Shown one piece after another: positions 1-10,112 of a stretch of DNA of 64,000 nucleotides. Within the stretch, counting starts at the first letter, position 1. Each line of letters opens with the position of its first letter. Made by a program: the position numbers and the translations under genes. The stretch is taken from contig CM066033.1 of assembly GCA_033557465.1 (NCBI GenBank), forward strand, positions 1,355,917,834-1,355,981,833, given 5' to 3'. Origin of the DNA: Ichthyophis bannanicus. Lineage: Eukaryota; Chordata; Amphibia; Gymnophiona; Ichthyophiidae. Under the pieces are notes generated by a model that ran no database searches, was not told the origin of the DNA, and saw only the letters and a list, made by a program, of their open reading frames with translations.

Positions 1-1
1 C

Positions 2-2533
2 AACCATAACACGATCAACCTGATCTATAGGCCCCCAAACAACTCATCTGAAGAACTCTCAACCATAATTGACTTAGCCTGCAATCCTAAGCACCCAGAC
101 AAACCTAATTGGTTACTGGGCGACTTCAATCTCGCTTCACTCCAACCCGCCTCATCTGGTTCCTTCCTCAACGCAATGTCCAACCTCAACTATGAACAAA
201 TAGTAAGCAACCCCACCCACCATAGTGGAAATACTCTCGACCTTATATTCACACCATCCTCCTATGCAAGCAACAACTACAATTTTGATCTCTCCATCAG
301 CCCTGTTCCCTGGTCAGATCATCACCTCCTATCTTTCAACATGCCAGCTCAACCAGAGACAACCAACCACACCAGGAAACAATCTTCAACAAACCATAGA
401 CGTTTCATACCATTTGACAAAGAAGAAATCACAAAAATTGTACTTCCAAAGCTTTCCCAACCACCTTCCAACAACATCAATGATCTAGTCGCAAACTGGA
501 ATAACACCCTTAACGAATTTTCAGTACCATCTACACCCAACATTCACCCAACACACCATAAACATTCAGATAAAAGACCATCTTTACCATGGTTCTCCCC
601 AGAGCTAAAGAAATCCCTCATACTCCTAAGAAAACTAGAGAGAAAATGGCGTAAATCCCAGAACTCTACCGATCAAGCAACATATCTATCACAGCTAGAA
701 ACGCACCGCGAAGCAGTATGGAACAGAAGAAAAGCCTTTCACTCCGATCTCCTCAACCGTTCTCTAAACAAACCACGAGAACTCTTTAACCTAGTGAAAG
801 TACTAACCACCGAGCCCACTCCACCACATCAAGATGCTATACACCCCCAAAAGTACGCCGATTACATCCAATCCAAAACCATCAAGACATCAACAACCTC
901 TCCCCTATCTAATGCCCAAACTTTCTTACAGGAGAACCCACTCATCAAGCTCACATCCCCCTCAATAAAGCACGTCGAAGATATTATCACCAGAATAAAT
1001 ACAACCACTGCACCCAATGATCCATGTCCAGCACAATGGATAAATGCGTTACGACATGAGCTCAGCCCATTCATATCCGAAATCATAAATCAATCATTCA
1101 CCACAGGCATCTTCCCATCAGCTCTTAAACAGACTTCCATAAGACCTCTTCTAAAAAACAACCAGCTAGACCCAACAAAAGAAGAATCTTACCGTCCAAT
1201 CTCCAGCATCCCCCTGCTATCAAAGATAATAGAGAAGGTCACACAGATTCAGATCCAACAGCATATAGACACCACATCACCTCTGGACCCCAGTCAACAT
1301 GGATTCAGAGAAGCCCATGGTGTGGAATCTTTGCTGACTTCTTTAATCAACACCCTCATCTGTGGTACTGACAATATCAAAAAGGGCTTTGCACTAATAT
1401 TCCTTGACATCTCTGCAGCGTTTGATTCTGTTGACCATAACAAACTCCTAACCCGACTCCAATGCAAGGGCATCCAGGGTTTAGCATGGGACTGGTGCAA
1501 ATCTTATCTTGAAGAGCGCTGGCAACATGTTCGAACAGAATCAAACACCTCAAAACCTTTCCAGTTGAAACAAGGCGTCCCTCAAGGATCCTCCCTCTCG
1601 GCGTTACTCTTTAATATCTACATGCAACCGATATGTGAGATCACTCGCTCATTTGGAGTATCCTCCCTAATCTATGCAGATGACGTGCTGATTTTCATAC
1701 CAATCAACATTACTCGGCCTGATTACACAGTACTAATAGAGTGTTTTGATGCAATTACAGACTGGCTCCTCACACAGAATATGAGAATAAATTTCAAAAA
1801 AACAGAAGCCCTAATCATCACGAAGAATAAAGAATTCTCACCCCCGACTGCTCTAAAAGTACGGGACGCAGAGCTTCCAATCAAATCCACAGTAAAATAC
1901 CTAGGCGTAACCCTTGATCACCGACTGGACTTCAAAGAACACATAAACCGAACAGTGAAATCCATCTACTTCAAGATCAGAACCCTCCGAAACCTCAAAA
2001 ACATGCTCGACCCTGACAATTTCCGAACCATCTTCCAAGCCATAGTCATTCCACACTTTGACTATGCAAACATAGTTCTACATGGCCTCCCAAAAAGCAC
2101 TCTAAACACGCTACAATTAGCAATGAACGCTGCTGCCCGCATCCTCAACGGTGCATCAAGGAACGATCACATAACTCCCATCTTAAAGGAATTACACTGG
2201 CTCCCAATATCCTGTAGGACTACATATAAAGCACTACTCATCACATTCAAAGCCATTAACAACTTAGCTCCCCTAGCAATCTCCACTCTCATCACTCACA
2301 CCCCCCACACCAGATCTAGAAGATCAGTCGCAGCTAATACTCTAATCATCCCGACGGACTTTACAAAATGTTCACACTCAACAACTGCAAGAGCATTCGT
2401 TTACTTCGCTCCCAAATGTTGGAATGATCTTCCACCCACCATAAGAGATATCAAAGACCTAAAACAATTTAGAAAAGCCATAAAACACCACCTGTTCCTT
2501 GCATACTTCTCTCAATACCCCACTCCAACATAG
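2..2533 (+). CDS. LINE ORF2: AP endonuclease (partial) plus reverse transcriptase
   Basis: The frame is open from base 2 to the TAG stop, 843 codons with no interruption, so the true start lies to the left; the first ATG inside the window is at 176 and would give 785 aa. The protein nicks target DNA and copies its RNA at the nick (target-primed reverse transcription). Visible parts are the end of the AP-endonuclease domain (LIYRPP, LLGDFNL at about 110-135, then a TLDLIFT and SDHH block to 345), the RT palm with FLDISAAFDSVDH (about 1400-1440), GVPQGSS (about 1575-1595) and the catalytic YADD at 1673-1684, and a C-terminal domain with LHWLPI and WNDLPP blocks. All RT catalytic aspartates are present. 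I see no premature stop or frameshift. The N-terminal endonuclease half and any ORF1 are outside the window, so autonomy cannot be judged. Confidence 0.9.
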   Translation, partial: NHNTINLIYRPPNNSSEELSTIIDLACNPKHPDKPNWLLGDFNLASLQPASSGSFLNAMSNLNYEQIVSNPTHHSGNTLDLIFTPSSYASNNYNFDLSISPVPWSDHHLLSFNMPAQPETTNHTRKQSSTNHRRFIPFDKEEITKIVLPKLSQPPSNNINDLVANWNNTLNEFSVPSTPNIHPTHHKHSDKRPSLPWFSPELKKSLILLRKLERKWRKSQNSTDQATYLSQLETHREAVWNRRKAFHSDLLNRSLNKPRELFNLVKVLTTEPTPPHQDAIHPQKYADYIQSKTIKTSTTSPLSNAQTFLQENPLIKLTSPSIKHVEDIITRINTTTAPNDPCPAQWINALRHELSPFISEIINQSFTTGIFPSALKQTSIRPLLKNNQLDPTKEESYRPISSIPLLSKIIEKVTQIQIQQHIDTTSPLDPSQHGFREAHGVESLLTSLINTLICGTDNIKKGFALIFLDISAAFDSVDHNKLLTRLQCKGIQGLAWDWCKSYLEERWQHVRTESNTSKPFQLKQGVPQGSSLSALLFNIYMQPICEITRSFGVSSLIYADDVLIFIPINITRPDYTVLIECFDAITDWLLTQNMRINFKKTEALIITKNKEFSPPTALKVRDAELPIKSTVKYLGVTLDHRLDFKEHINRTVKSIYFKIRTLRNLKNMLDPDNFRTIFQAIVIPHFDYANIVLHGLPKSTLNTLQLAMNAAARILNGASRNDHITPILKELHWLPISCRTTYKALLITFKAINNLAPLAISTLITHTPHTRSRRSVAANTLIIPTDFTKCSHSTTARAFVYFAPKCWNDLPPTIRDIKDLKQFRKAIKHHLFLAYFSQYPTPT

Positions 2534-2719
2534 CCAACACCACATTACAATCCAATGTAACGATCTATCACTCCCTGTACAACAAGAAGAATACAATTGT
2601 ATATAGTTATATAACTTATATGTACAAAGTTCTCCCCTATGTTGTATCCAATTAGATTTCCTGTTATATGTAAACTCACGACAGCCTGTTGCTATCGGTG
2701 AGTATTTTATGTTTACTGT

Positions 2720-2756
2720 AAACCGCGCTGATGATAAAAGTGCGGTATATAAGAAC

Positions 2757-2788
<32 letters not shown>

Positions 2789-2790
2789 TC
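2720..2790 (+). repeat. 3' stem-loop and (TAAA)n tail of the L2-like LINE
   Basis: The arms CCGCGCT and AGTGCGG can pair over seven positions with one G-U pair. They are followed by the conserved GTATATAA and then TAAA repeats. The same arrangement recurs at the end of other L2-like LINEs and SINEs in this window, which fits a recognition hairpin for the reverse transcriptase. Confidence 0.75.
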
Positions 2791-3027
2791 TCTACCATGG
2801 TTGATGATGCATACCTGTAAATAGAAGCTTGTATATACCCACACCCTGTAACAATATTTATACTCTGTAAATAGTTACCTCAGCAATGTCCAAGTTTATG
2901 CTACCTTATTCTCTGTAAATACAGTGCAGCTACCTGTGCTGTATAAATCCTTTGTTGTATGTAAACCACACTGATACTAAATAGCGCGGTATAGAAGAGA
3001 CGTTAAATAAAATAAATAAATAAATAC
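2791..3027 (+). mobile_element. L2-like LINE 3' UTR fragment
   Basis: This stretch repeats the pattern of the preceding 3' UTR: CTGTAAATAG blocks, then GTAAACCACACTGATACTAAATAG, GCGGTATAG and a (TAAA)n tail at about 3003-3027. It is a second, 5'-truncated copy inserted directly behind the first. One hairpin arm is decayed (CCACACT against AGCGCGG). Confidence 0.75.
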
Positions 3028-3724
3028 AATATGTTTCCTCTTATGTGGGCAGGGGTATCAGTTATTTGATGGTATCCTAAGTCATCCATAGCTTGAAGGA
3101 ATGATGTTTTTTGTTAAGTAGATATGGAGAATAAGTTGAAGTCACCTAGTATAATGTGTTCTTTACTAGGTGGGGTATCTGAGCAGGTGGAGGCTAGAAT
3201 GTTGTCCAAAGATGTAGTATCAGATGAAGGGGGTCTGTATAGTAATATGATTGTTAGATGCTTGGTTTCTATCGTTAGGAGATCAATGCTATCTATGCTT
3301 GTAGTTGATATGTATTGTCCACCTAACATAGCATGATCACACCACCTCCTTTTTTATTGTATCTCAGGCAGTGTAAGATGTTATAACCTGGTGCTTTGAT
3401 TTGTTTGAGGAGAACTGTGAATGTATTATAGAGCCAAGTTTCTGTGATATATAAGATGTCTGGCTTGGAACTCTGGATGATGTCAGTTATTATTGGGATC
3501 TTGTTCCTGAGGGATCTTGCATTTAGAAGAAACCATTTTAGGGAGGTAGTGCTGGTAGCGTTGAGACATCCATTGTGTATTGGTTGATTGTAGGGTCTGA
3601 TGTGGATGATCCGTTGTTTTGTATTGTATGGTGCAGTATGAAGTCTTTGTATGGCAGTGATTTATTGAAATGGTATTGGTAGGGAATTATCGGTATTGGG
3701 TGTGTGTATTGTTTGAGAGAGTGG
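3028..3724 (-). pseudogene. L2-like LINE endonuclease fragment
   Basis: Read on the minus strand, this gives the start of an AP-endonuclease domain: LNARSLRNK near 3520, DILYITETWL near 3440, then LLYRPP and IILGDFNL at 3114-3329, continuing to about 3028. The longest open piece is 71 codons. Frames are broken between pieces, so it is a dead copy. The upstream part (about 3540-3724) reads into the LINE's N-terminal region without recognisable motifs. It is truncated by the plus-strand element at 3027. Confidence 0.7.
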
Positions 3725-4728
3725 AACATAAGAACATAAGATATGCCATACTGGGTCAGACCAAGGTCCATCAAGCCCAGTATCCTGTTTCCAACAGTGG
3801 CCAATCTAGGTCATACGTACCTAGCAGTTTCCCCAAAAGACACAGGTTCCGCAATGCTTGTACTGGGTCAAACATTGATATCCTGGGTCCCTCCTTAATA
3901 ATGGTTTATGGACCTTTCCTCCAGGAACTTGTCCAAACCTTTTTTAAATCCAGCTACACTAACAGCCTTTACTACATCCTCCGGTAACAAATTCCAGAGT
4001 TTGATTACATGTTGAGTGAAAAAATATTTTCTCTTATTAGTCTTAAATAGTTTACCCTGTAGCTTCATTGCATGTCCCCTAGTCTTTCTATATTCTGATA
4101 ACGTAAACAATCGAGCTACGTTTACCCGTTCCACTCCGTTCATTAATTTATAGACTTCTATCATATGTCCCCTCAGCCGTCTCTTTTCCAGGTTAGAGAG
4201 CTCTAACCTTTTTAGCCTTTCTTCATAGGAGTATCCTTCCATCCCCTTTACCATTTCGGTGGCTCTTCTCTGAACCTTTTCTAATAACGCTATATCCTTT
4301 TTAAGATACGGCGACCAGAATTGCACACAATATTCAAGGTGCGGTCTTACCATGGAACAATGTAGAGGCATTATAATATCTTTTGTTTTATTTTCCATTC
4401 CTTTCCTTATGATACCTAGCATTCTATTTGCTCTCTTGGCTGCCGCTGCACACTTGGCCGAGGGTTTTAACATGCTATCCACAATGACGCCTAAATCTTT
4501 TTCCTGGGTGGTGGTTCCTAGTGTGGAACCTTGCTTCGTGTAACCATAGTTTGGGTTGTTCTTCCTTACATGCATAACTTTGCACTTGTCCACATTAAAT
4601 TTCATCTGCCATTTCGATGCCCAGTCTTCCAATTTATCAAGATCCTCTTGCAATTTTCCACAATCCTCTTGGGTTTTATCAACTTTAAATAGTTTTCTGT
4701 CATCTGCTTGGACTTGGTTGGTTATTCT
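3725..4728 (-). mobile_element. CR1 LINE, 5'-truncated
   Basis: The 3' end lies at 3725 and consists of the 8-bp unit ATGTTCTT repeated (ACATAAGA on the plus strand), a CR1 hallmark in place of poly(A). A short 3' UTR with a characteristic GGTCAGACCAAG block precedes it. The coding part is the end of ORF2 and breaks off at 4728, where an L2 fragment on the other strand starts. Confidence 0.85.
3895..4728 (-). pseudogene. CR1 ORF2 C-terminal third
   Basis: The open frame (286 codons including foreign codons at its start) covers the end of the CR1 polymerase. It begins just after the RT catalytic aspartates and shows WQMKFNVDKCKVMH, LGVIVD, MVRPHLEYCVQFW and the C-terminal LWNLLPEDVV and FKKGLDKFL blocks. 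No stop interrupts it. Without the RT palm and endonuclease it cannot act alone. The first 9-10 residues come from the flanking L2 sequence, so the start has no meaning. Confidence 0.8.
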
Positions 4729-5345
4729 GAACACACTAATAAAACATTTATCCACTCTTTAGTCACCTCCAGTCTAGACTATTGCAACCTCCTCTTTACT
4801 GGTCTCCCTCTGAATCATCTCTCTCCTTTTCAATCTGTTCAAAACTTGGCTGTGAGGCTAATCTTCTGCCAGCCTCAATATGCTCATATAACCACTCTTC
4901 TCAAATCCCTTCATTGACTCCCTATTCATTTCTATATCCAGTTCAAACCTCTCCTACTGACCTGTTGAATGTATGCCTCCCAATGTCTTGTTGAGCACTT
5001 TGATTGAAGGATAAGGTAGTATACAAAACTGTCTAAATAAATAAATAACTGCACTCATTCTGCTGCTCCTCACTGTCTTTCCTCTCTTGTCTCTACCTAC
5101 GCCCCTTCTCGGGAGCTCCACTCTTCTGGCGGATCACTTCTATCTGTGCCCTTCTCTTCCGCTGCCAAATCCAGACTTCGATCCTTTCATCTTACTCCTC
5201 CTTATGCCTGGAATTAACTACTTGAGTCTGTATATCAGGCTTCATCTCTGGCCCTTTTCAAGTTCAGACTGAAAGCTCACCTTTTCGAGGCTGCTTTGGA
5301 TCCTGATCCGCTTAATCTCCTATGTGTTTCCTTACCATACCCCTA
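4729..5345 (+). pseudogene. L2 ORF2 C-terminal region, split by a LINE/SINE tail
   Basis: From 4729 to about 4985 the plus strand reads KTFIHSLVTSSLDYCN and HLSPFQSVQNLAVRL, the L2 region after the RT. From 5049 to 5345 it continues with RELHSSGGS and FKFRLKAHLFEAA, the L2 C-terminus. Between them (about 4986-5048) sits an inserted tail with TTGATTGAAGGATAAGG and (AAAT)n, matching the tail of the SINE at 57.7-57.95 kb. Several stops and frameshifts are present; this is an old copy. Confidence 0.7.
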
Positions 5346-6014
5346 GCAGGGCCGGCCTGTCCATTGTGTGGGAATGTTGTTCACACATGGCCTTGCACCT
5401 CATGGGCCTCTGCTCCTGACTGGCTGCAATAGGGAGCCAGGGAAATCCAAAGCCCCGACTGACCTCTGAACATCCGTGGTAGTAAAGAGCGATGTTTGCT
5501 TTTTTTTCCACGGCTATGATAAAAAGGAGCCCACGTTTGATCTCCTGGCACTCAGCGCGCCAGCGGGCTCCTTTTTATCACAGCCGTGGGACAAAAGTTT
5601 GGCTTTTGGAGTTCCCAGTTTAATTATTGTCTTCAAATTTCTAAATTGTGATCCCTTGTTTTTTGTTTGCTGACGAAGTATGTTTTGCATGTGTAGCCGA
5701 GCTGCAGTATTTTGTTCATGTAGTTTGTATGTGACAGCCCCACTTGTTCTCCTTCCCTTGTAGGAGATGTATTGGTATTCTCTGAGATGTATTGGCTTAA
5801 TATTTGCAGTGTTGCCATTTGATAGGTAGGGTTTGGTGCTTTGTGAGTCCTGGTAGTGTTGTTATGATACGGCAGGTTTACTATAGATTCTAAATGAGCA
5901 GGGTTTATAGTACTTCATAATGTGCCTAGCAGTTGACACTGGAGTATAGTAATGTAGAAATCTGGTAGTCTCTTTATCTTCACTGCCCATGCAGATGGTA
6001 TTCAGACATTAAGA
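5346..6014. other. Unassigned intergenic sequence
   Basis: I recognise no coding domain here. One notable feature is a pair of complementary arms around 5500-5590: a block near 5508-5534 (CCACGGCTATGATAAAAAGG) returns inverted near 5569-5589, about 40 bases apart, so the region could fold back. It may be a decayed MITE. Confidence 0.4.
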
Positions 6015-6137
6015 CACATGTCTACTAAAAATTAATGTGCATTCACAAATGTTAATGTGTGCTAGGTGCAGCAACATCCATTTATTTCTATTGGTGCAGT
6101 GGCACTTAAACCACATTAATATTTAGTAAACATGCCT
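6015..6137. mobile_element. Short MITE with roughly 25-bp terminal inverted repeats
   Basis: The left end CATGTCTACTAAAAATTAATGTG and the right end (CACATTAATATTTAGTAAACATG) are inverted copies with about three mismatches over some 24 bases. The unit is about 120 bp and carries no ORF. The transposase family is not clear from the ends alone. Confidence 0.65.
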
Positions 6138-6349
6138 CTAAGTCATTGCCAGAACAAAAGAGAGACTTGTGAAGGGCTCTTTTGAAAGCCACCTAAAATT
6201 TTAGATGGGCAACATATACATTTTAAAATAAAATAAATTAAATTTATGCAAATGAGGTCCAGTGGCTGTGCAAATGAGGCCCCGCAATGAGTCTCCGTAC
6301 ATGGTCCAGCATCACCCCTGGGCCGCCCCTGACTCCTAGATGTATTCTT

Positions 6350-6492
6350 GTCCTCAGCTGTTGTATTGTCTCTTAGCTAGATTGTAAGCTCTGATGAGCA
6401 GGGACTGTCTCTTACATGTGCCTGTGCAGCACTGTGTAGCACTTGTAGCGCTATACAAATGATCATTAGTAGTAGTAGTTGTAGAAGTAATA
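6350..6492 (+). repeat. L2-derived 3' end with TAG repeats
   Basis: The block TAGATTGTAAGCTCTGATGAGCAGGGACTGTCTC, then GCACTTGTAGCGCTATACAAATGATCATTAGTAGTAG, is an L2-type 3' end. The same block appears in inverse form at the 3' end of the large L2 copy (59950-60070) and at 18245-18332 and 23975-24060. Confidence 0.65.
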
Positions 6493-7164
6493 GAATTTGT
6501 AATTGTTTTCACAGTTTGCACTTTAATGGATAATCCAATCAAGATATCAGCAGAGTAGTGTAATGTCTGAAATCTACTATTGTCTGTTTGCTTGTTCTAC
6601 ATTGTCTGCTACATGATAGACGCTGAGTGCTCCATGCTGAGAAAAACTGCTTGAAAAATGATTTCTAACATCCCTGTCATCAAGATTTCTAAACGCACAT
6701 CTTTGAGTCTCAAATCCCAATTATGGACTTTGAATCTAGGGGGAAAAGGGCATGCGTTCAATGCTGTGTTGAGCCTGTTCCCTTCACTAGAAGATTTTCT
6801 CCTTTAATTTATCATGCTTTCATTGGCTGGGTGGTGCCCAGAATTCTGCAAACCTGCAGTGAAAATCAAAGAGGAGAGCAAAGCCTCGGCCCCTCCCTCA
6901 TGTCATTCCCTCTTTCTTTTGAAAGATTTGCAGATGAATCCCTTTCATTTGCCTTCATAGTCCTGTGGTATGCAGTAAAACGTGATCACATTTGAAAGCT
7001 TCAAAACTACATGCTAATGAGCCCCATAATTCCCTTCTCAATCTTCAACTCCCAACAAACCTCATGCTCGTTTTTTTCCTGTCCTACAGAATTATTGCCC
7101 TTTCAGACAACACAGCTACGGTCATATTGCAAAAGAGAAGATAGAGAAAGTAGACTGTCATCAT

Positions 7165-7412
7165 ATGGGCAGATCTTTTATTTATTTTTAAGCATTTATA
7201 TACCTCCAAGTGCTAACACATTCTAGGCGGTGTACATTCAGGTACAGTAAATATTTCCCTTGTTCCCAAAGGGCTCACAATCTCTTTGTGTACCTCAGGC
7301 AAAGGAGGGTTGCCCAAGGCCACAAGAAGTGCTTATGGGACTAGAAACCCTAATCCTTCCAGCCCAAGGTTGCTGCCCTCCAGCGGGAGGTTCAAGTGGT
7401 CAACATTACTGA
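7165..7412 (-). mobile_element. tRNA-derived SINE with L2-like tail
   Basis: On the minus strand a head containing a B-box-like region (about 7385-7410) is followed by the SINE core motif CCTTGGGCAACCCTCC (7290-7320) and an end with GTACACCGCC, GGTATATAAATGC and an AT-rich (AAAT)n run near 7165-7190. It resembles the copy at 44105-44385. It is diverged. Confidence 0.6.
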
Positions 7413-7549
7413 GTTTGCTCTTTGCAAAATTCAAAGTATTTGATGTACATTTATGCAAGCCATCAGAGTGGGATTCCAACAGCTATGTAGAAATGTAATA
7501 TGATATGCGATACGATGGCTGTTATCAGTGATTATTAAATATGCAGTTA

Positions 7550-7940
7550 GGGGGCACTTTTACAAAGTGGTTATCGTGGAACTTAGCGCATGGAAACTGG
7601 TAGCATGGGCCTGTGCTAACGGTTATTGTGCAGGCATGGCAGTTACCACGTACCAGTTTCCATGATAACCACAATAGCCTGATGGGGTAGTTTAGGCATG
7701 CACAGTGCGCATGGAGAGCATATTGCAGTTAGCATAGGGGTACATATCGTGCACTGTCAATGTTGCAATCAGCGAAGGTACACTTAACACCACCTCATGG
7801 GTTTCTGTGTGATAACAGCTAGGAACATGCTGGGAATGCTTCAACAGCGCAGGACTGTTGCACTTACCGTGCATCAATGCTTATTCAAAACCCATGGTAA
7901 ATACCAAAATTGTACCGCACCTTAGTAAAAGGACCCCTAT
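7550..7940. mobile_element. MITE with terminal and internal inverted repeats
   Basis: The left end GGGGGCACTTTTACAAAG and the right end (read inverted, AGGGGTCCTTTTACTAAGG) match. Inside, CATGGAAACTGGTA at about 7588-7602 is repeated as a perfect inverted copy at about 7650-7664. There is no ORF of note. The end sequence belongs to a recurrent vertebrate MITE type; the superfamily is uncertain. Confidence 0.65.
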
Positions 7941-8602
7941 GTTAACAAAGCTACAACTCCCCAGAGATTTGCTGGGGGTAGTGGCAGGATGCCATCCAGA
8001 AAAGCCACAGGTGCCTAGGGGTATGAATATTCAGACAGCAGCCACATAGGTGGAGGGGGCTGTTTGGAGTCTTCTAGAGGTTTGCTGAGGCATGGGTAGA
8101 GAGGGGTGCTCATTGTCAATTAAATAGAGGGCCTCATATGCTCATTTATCAAAATGGCTTTATAAGGACTGATATTTTAAAAGTAACCATGCACTTTGGC
8201 TGGTATCTGGGAATGATAACTTGGGTGTATTCTAAACCAGAAGTATCAACCATTTTTTAAAGTTGGCTTTACCAGGAGAAACCCCCGCATTTTAATGTTG
8301 GGCTGACTGAATGGGGGGAGGAGTCCTACTTGGTTGTTGTGGCCAACCAGGCAGGGGTGTACTTTTGCATAAACATATATATATGCAACATAATGTAGAT
8401 GTTGTTTTGCTTGCTTTTAATGATGCGTGTTTTACTGGAGGTGGGGGAAATTAGGAGTCCAAAGGGGATTATGGGAAAAAGGTCTGCATTGGGATTGGCA
8501 GAGGGAGGAAGAGGAGAAGAGTAGGGCTGCAGGGGGACAAAATAGGAGATTGATGTGCTGTCAATAGGATTATCAGATAGCTCCAGTTCCTCAGGCACAG
8601 AA

Positions 8603-8662
8603 TGAGCCAGTCCTGGTTTTACTTCCGTTGCATTCAATTGGGGTAAAACCAGGACTGGCTCA
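8603..8662. repeat. Perfect 20-bp inverted repeat (hairpin)
   Basis: The arm TGAGCCAGTCCTGGTTTTAC at 8603-8622 is followed by a 20-base loop and its exact complement at 8643-8662. A (TA)n run follows at once (about 8664-8680). Perfect arms in otherwise decayed sequence suggest a recent event or selection on structure. Confidence 0.85.
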
Positions 8663-8685
8663 ATATATATATATATATATGTATA

Positions 8686-8830
8686 TAGTTACCCCTGTTA
8701 TCCAAGTTTGGACCCCTGTTCGATGTAAAACCAAACAGCATGTTGTTATGGTTGTTGTGTTATAATGTAAACCGCGCTGATGCCAAATAGCGCGGTATAT
8801 AAGAATTTGTAATAAATAAATAATAATAAA
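8686..8830 (+). mobile_element. L2-like LINE or SINE 3' end
   Basis: TTACCCCTGTTATCCAAGTTT, also found in the 3' UTR at 19715, leads to the stem-loop CCGCGCT...AGCGCGG (8772-8795, seven perfect pairs), then GTATATAAG and an (AAAT)n-type tail ending near 8830. Only the 3' terminal 145 bases were copied. Confidence 0.75.
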
Positions 8831-9435
8831 AAAATATGTCCCTGATGACCTAGAACCGTGTGGTAATGCTTTCAGTGTCTGGCAAGCTGTGTTAGCTCCT
8901 GCCCCTGCATCAGCCCACTTCTCCCACTCCTATCCCTCCTACTTTCTTTTCCTCTCCCCTCCTCCAAATCCAGCATCTCCCCTTTCTCTCCCCTATCTCC
9001 CATGAGGTCCAGTATCTACCTCCTCCAGTCACTCTCCCTCCCTGTGTTCTTGAAGACCCTGCCATGCCCCATCGCTTCTGTTGTTGTTGGGGGTGGAAGG
9101 GGCGTGGTTTGGCAGAGAGGCTTGAAGGCTCGGTGGTGCTCACTACCAGCTGTTTGGTTGCTGCCGCAGGCTCAGAGATATGGTGGCAGCAGCAGGTAGC
9201 AGAAGGTGAGGAGTGAACCAGCCAGGGCCTCTGTGGTTCAACCATTCTGGTGCCTTTCTTTCTCATGCTATGCCCCGGAGCCCTGCTTGCCAGCCATTTA
9301 GCACCACCACAAGGTAAACTGCTCAGGGGGAGATTTCTGGTATTCTTCAGGAGGCTGGATTAGTGAGTCTTGCAGGTTATTTCCAGCCCGTGGGCTGTAT
9401 CTTTTATACTCCTGTTCTAAACAGTGTAGAAAGGA
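8831..9435. other. Unassigned intergenic sequence
   Basis: This part is CT-rich near 8900-9010 and GC-richer to 9250. The open frames across it lack any recognisable domain and read through low-complexity sequence. I see no repeat family that I can name. Confidence 0.4.
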
Positions 9436-9605
9436 ATAACATAGTAACATAGTATATGTCAGCAGATAAAGACCAACATGGTCCATCTAGTCTGCCCAGC
9501 AAGGTGGCAAGTATAGGTGCACCTGCCGCTCCGTGCAGGTCACCCCTCCCCATGCCTTTGTTTAGGGGGGGTACCCACTGCTCCATGCAGGTCACCCCTA
9601 TTTGT
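9436..9605 (-). mobile_element. CR1 3'-end fragment (ATGTTACT tail subfamily)
   Basis: The plus strand shows ATAACATAGTAACATAGTATATGTCAGCAGATAAAGACC, the inverse of a CR1 3' end with the tail unit ATGTTACT. It matches the end of the plus-strand CR1 at 29590-29640. No coding sequence was retained. Confidence 0.75.
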
Positions 9606-10112
9606 TGAGATATAAGAGGTAGTTAAGTTTCTTTAGATTTTATCCTGTTGCTATAAAGGGATCCACTAGATAGATGATGGCAAAAAAACATATTGACCTA
9701 TTATGTTACTCTTTTAGGAGGCAATGTTAGAAGAGTTACTCACTATTTGCATGTTAAAAAATCGTATTTATACAAATAAATCAACATGTTTGCAAAAATT
9801 TCAAGGAGGTAGAAGTGCCGTCATGTTGAATCACGTCAACCCTTGTGGATAGTTCTCTAAACTATTTTCATTCTTCAGTCAGCTGGCTAATTGTTGATAG
9901 AATGGCATCCATAGCTATTGTTATTGTATTGATCTATCAGTCTTCCACTTTTGCTGAACCTTCAATCTTACCAAGCATGACGCCTTTCTCTAATGATCTT
10001 TCTTTTCGCTTGATATGTACAAAGTATGAAAGTCAAAGTCTTGTCATTCAAGCTTCTAAGGAAGGCTTAGGTTTCATTTCTTCTAGTACTGATTGATTTG
10101 TTCTTCAGTCAG

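Larger units (their letters stand above)
1..2790 (+). mobile_element. L2-like LINE, 5' end outside the window
   Basis: A non-LTR retrotransposon runs in from the left edge. It has a continuous endonuclease-reverse transcriptase frame, a roughly 190-base 3' UTR, a stem-loop at 2723-2745 and a run of TAAA repeats at about 2760-2787. The order EN, RT, conserved C-terminal domain and short tandem-repeat tail is typical of the CR1/L2 group. The clade name L2-like is my inference from the tail and the RT block around FLDISAAFDSVDH. It is the youngest-looking LINE in the window because its coding frame is unbroken. Confidence 0.9.
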
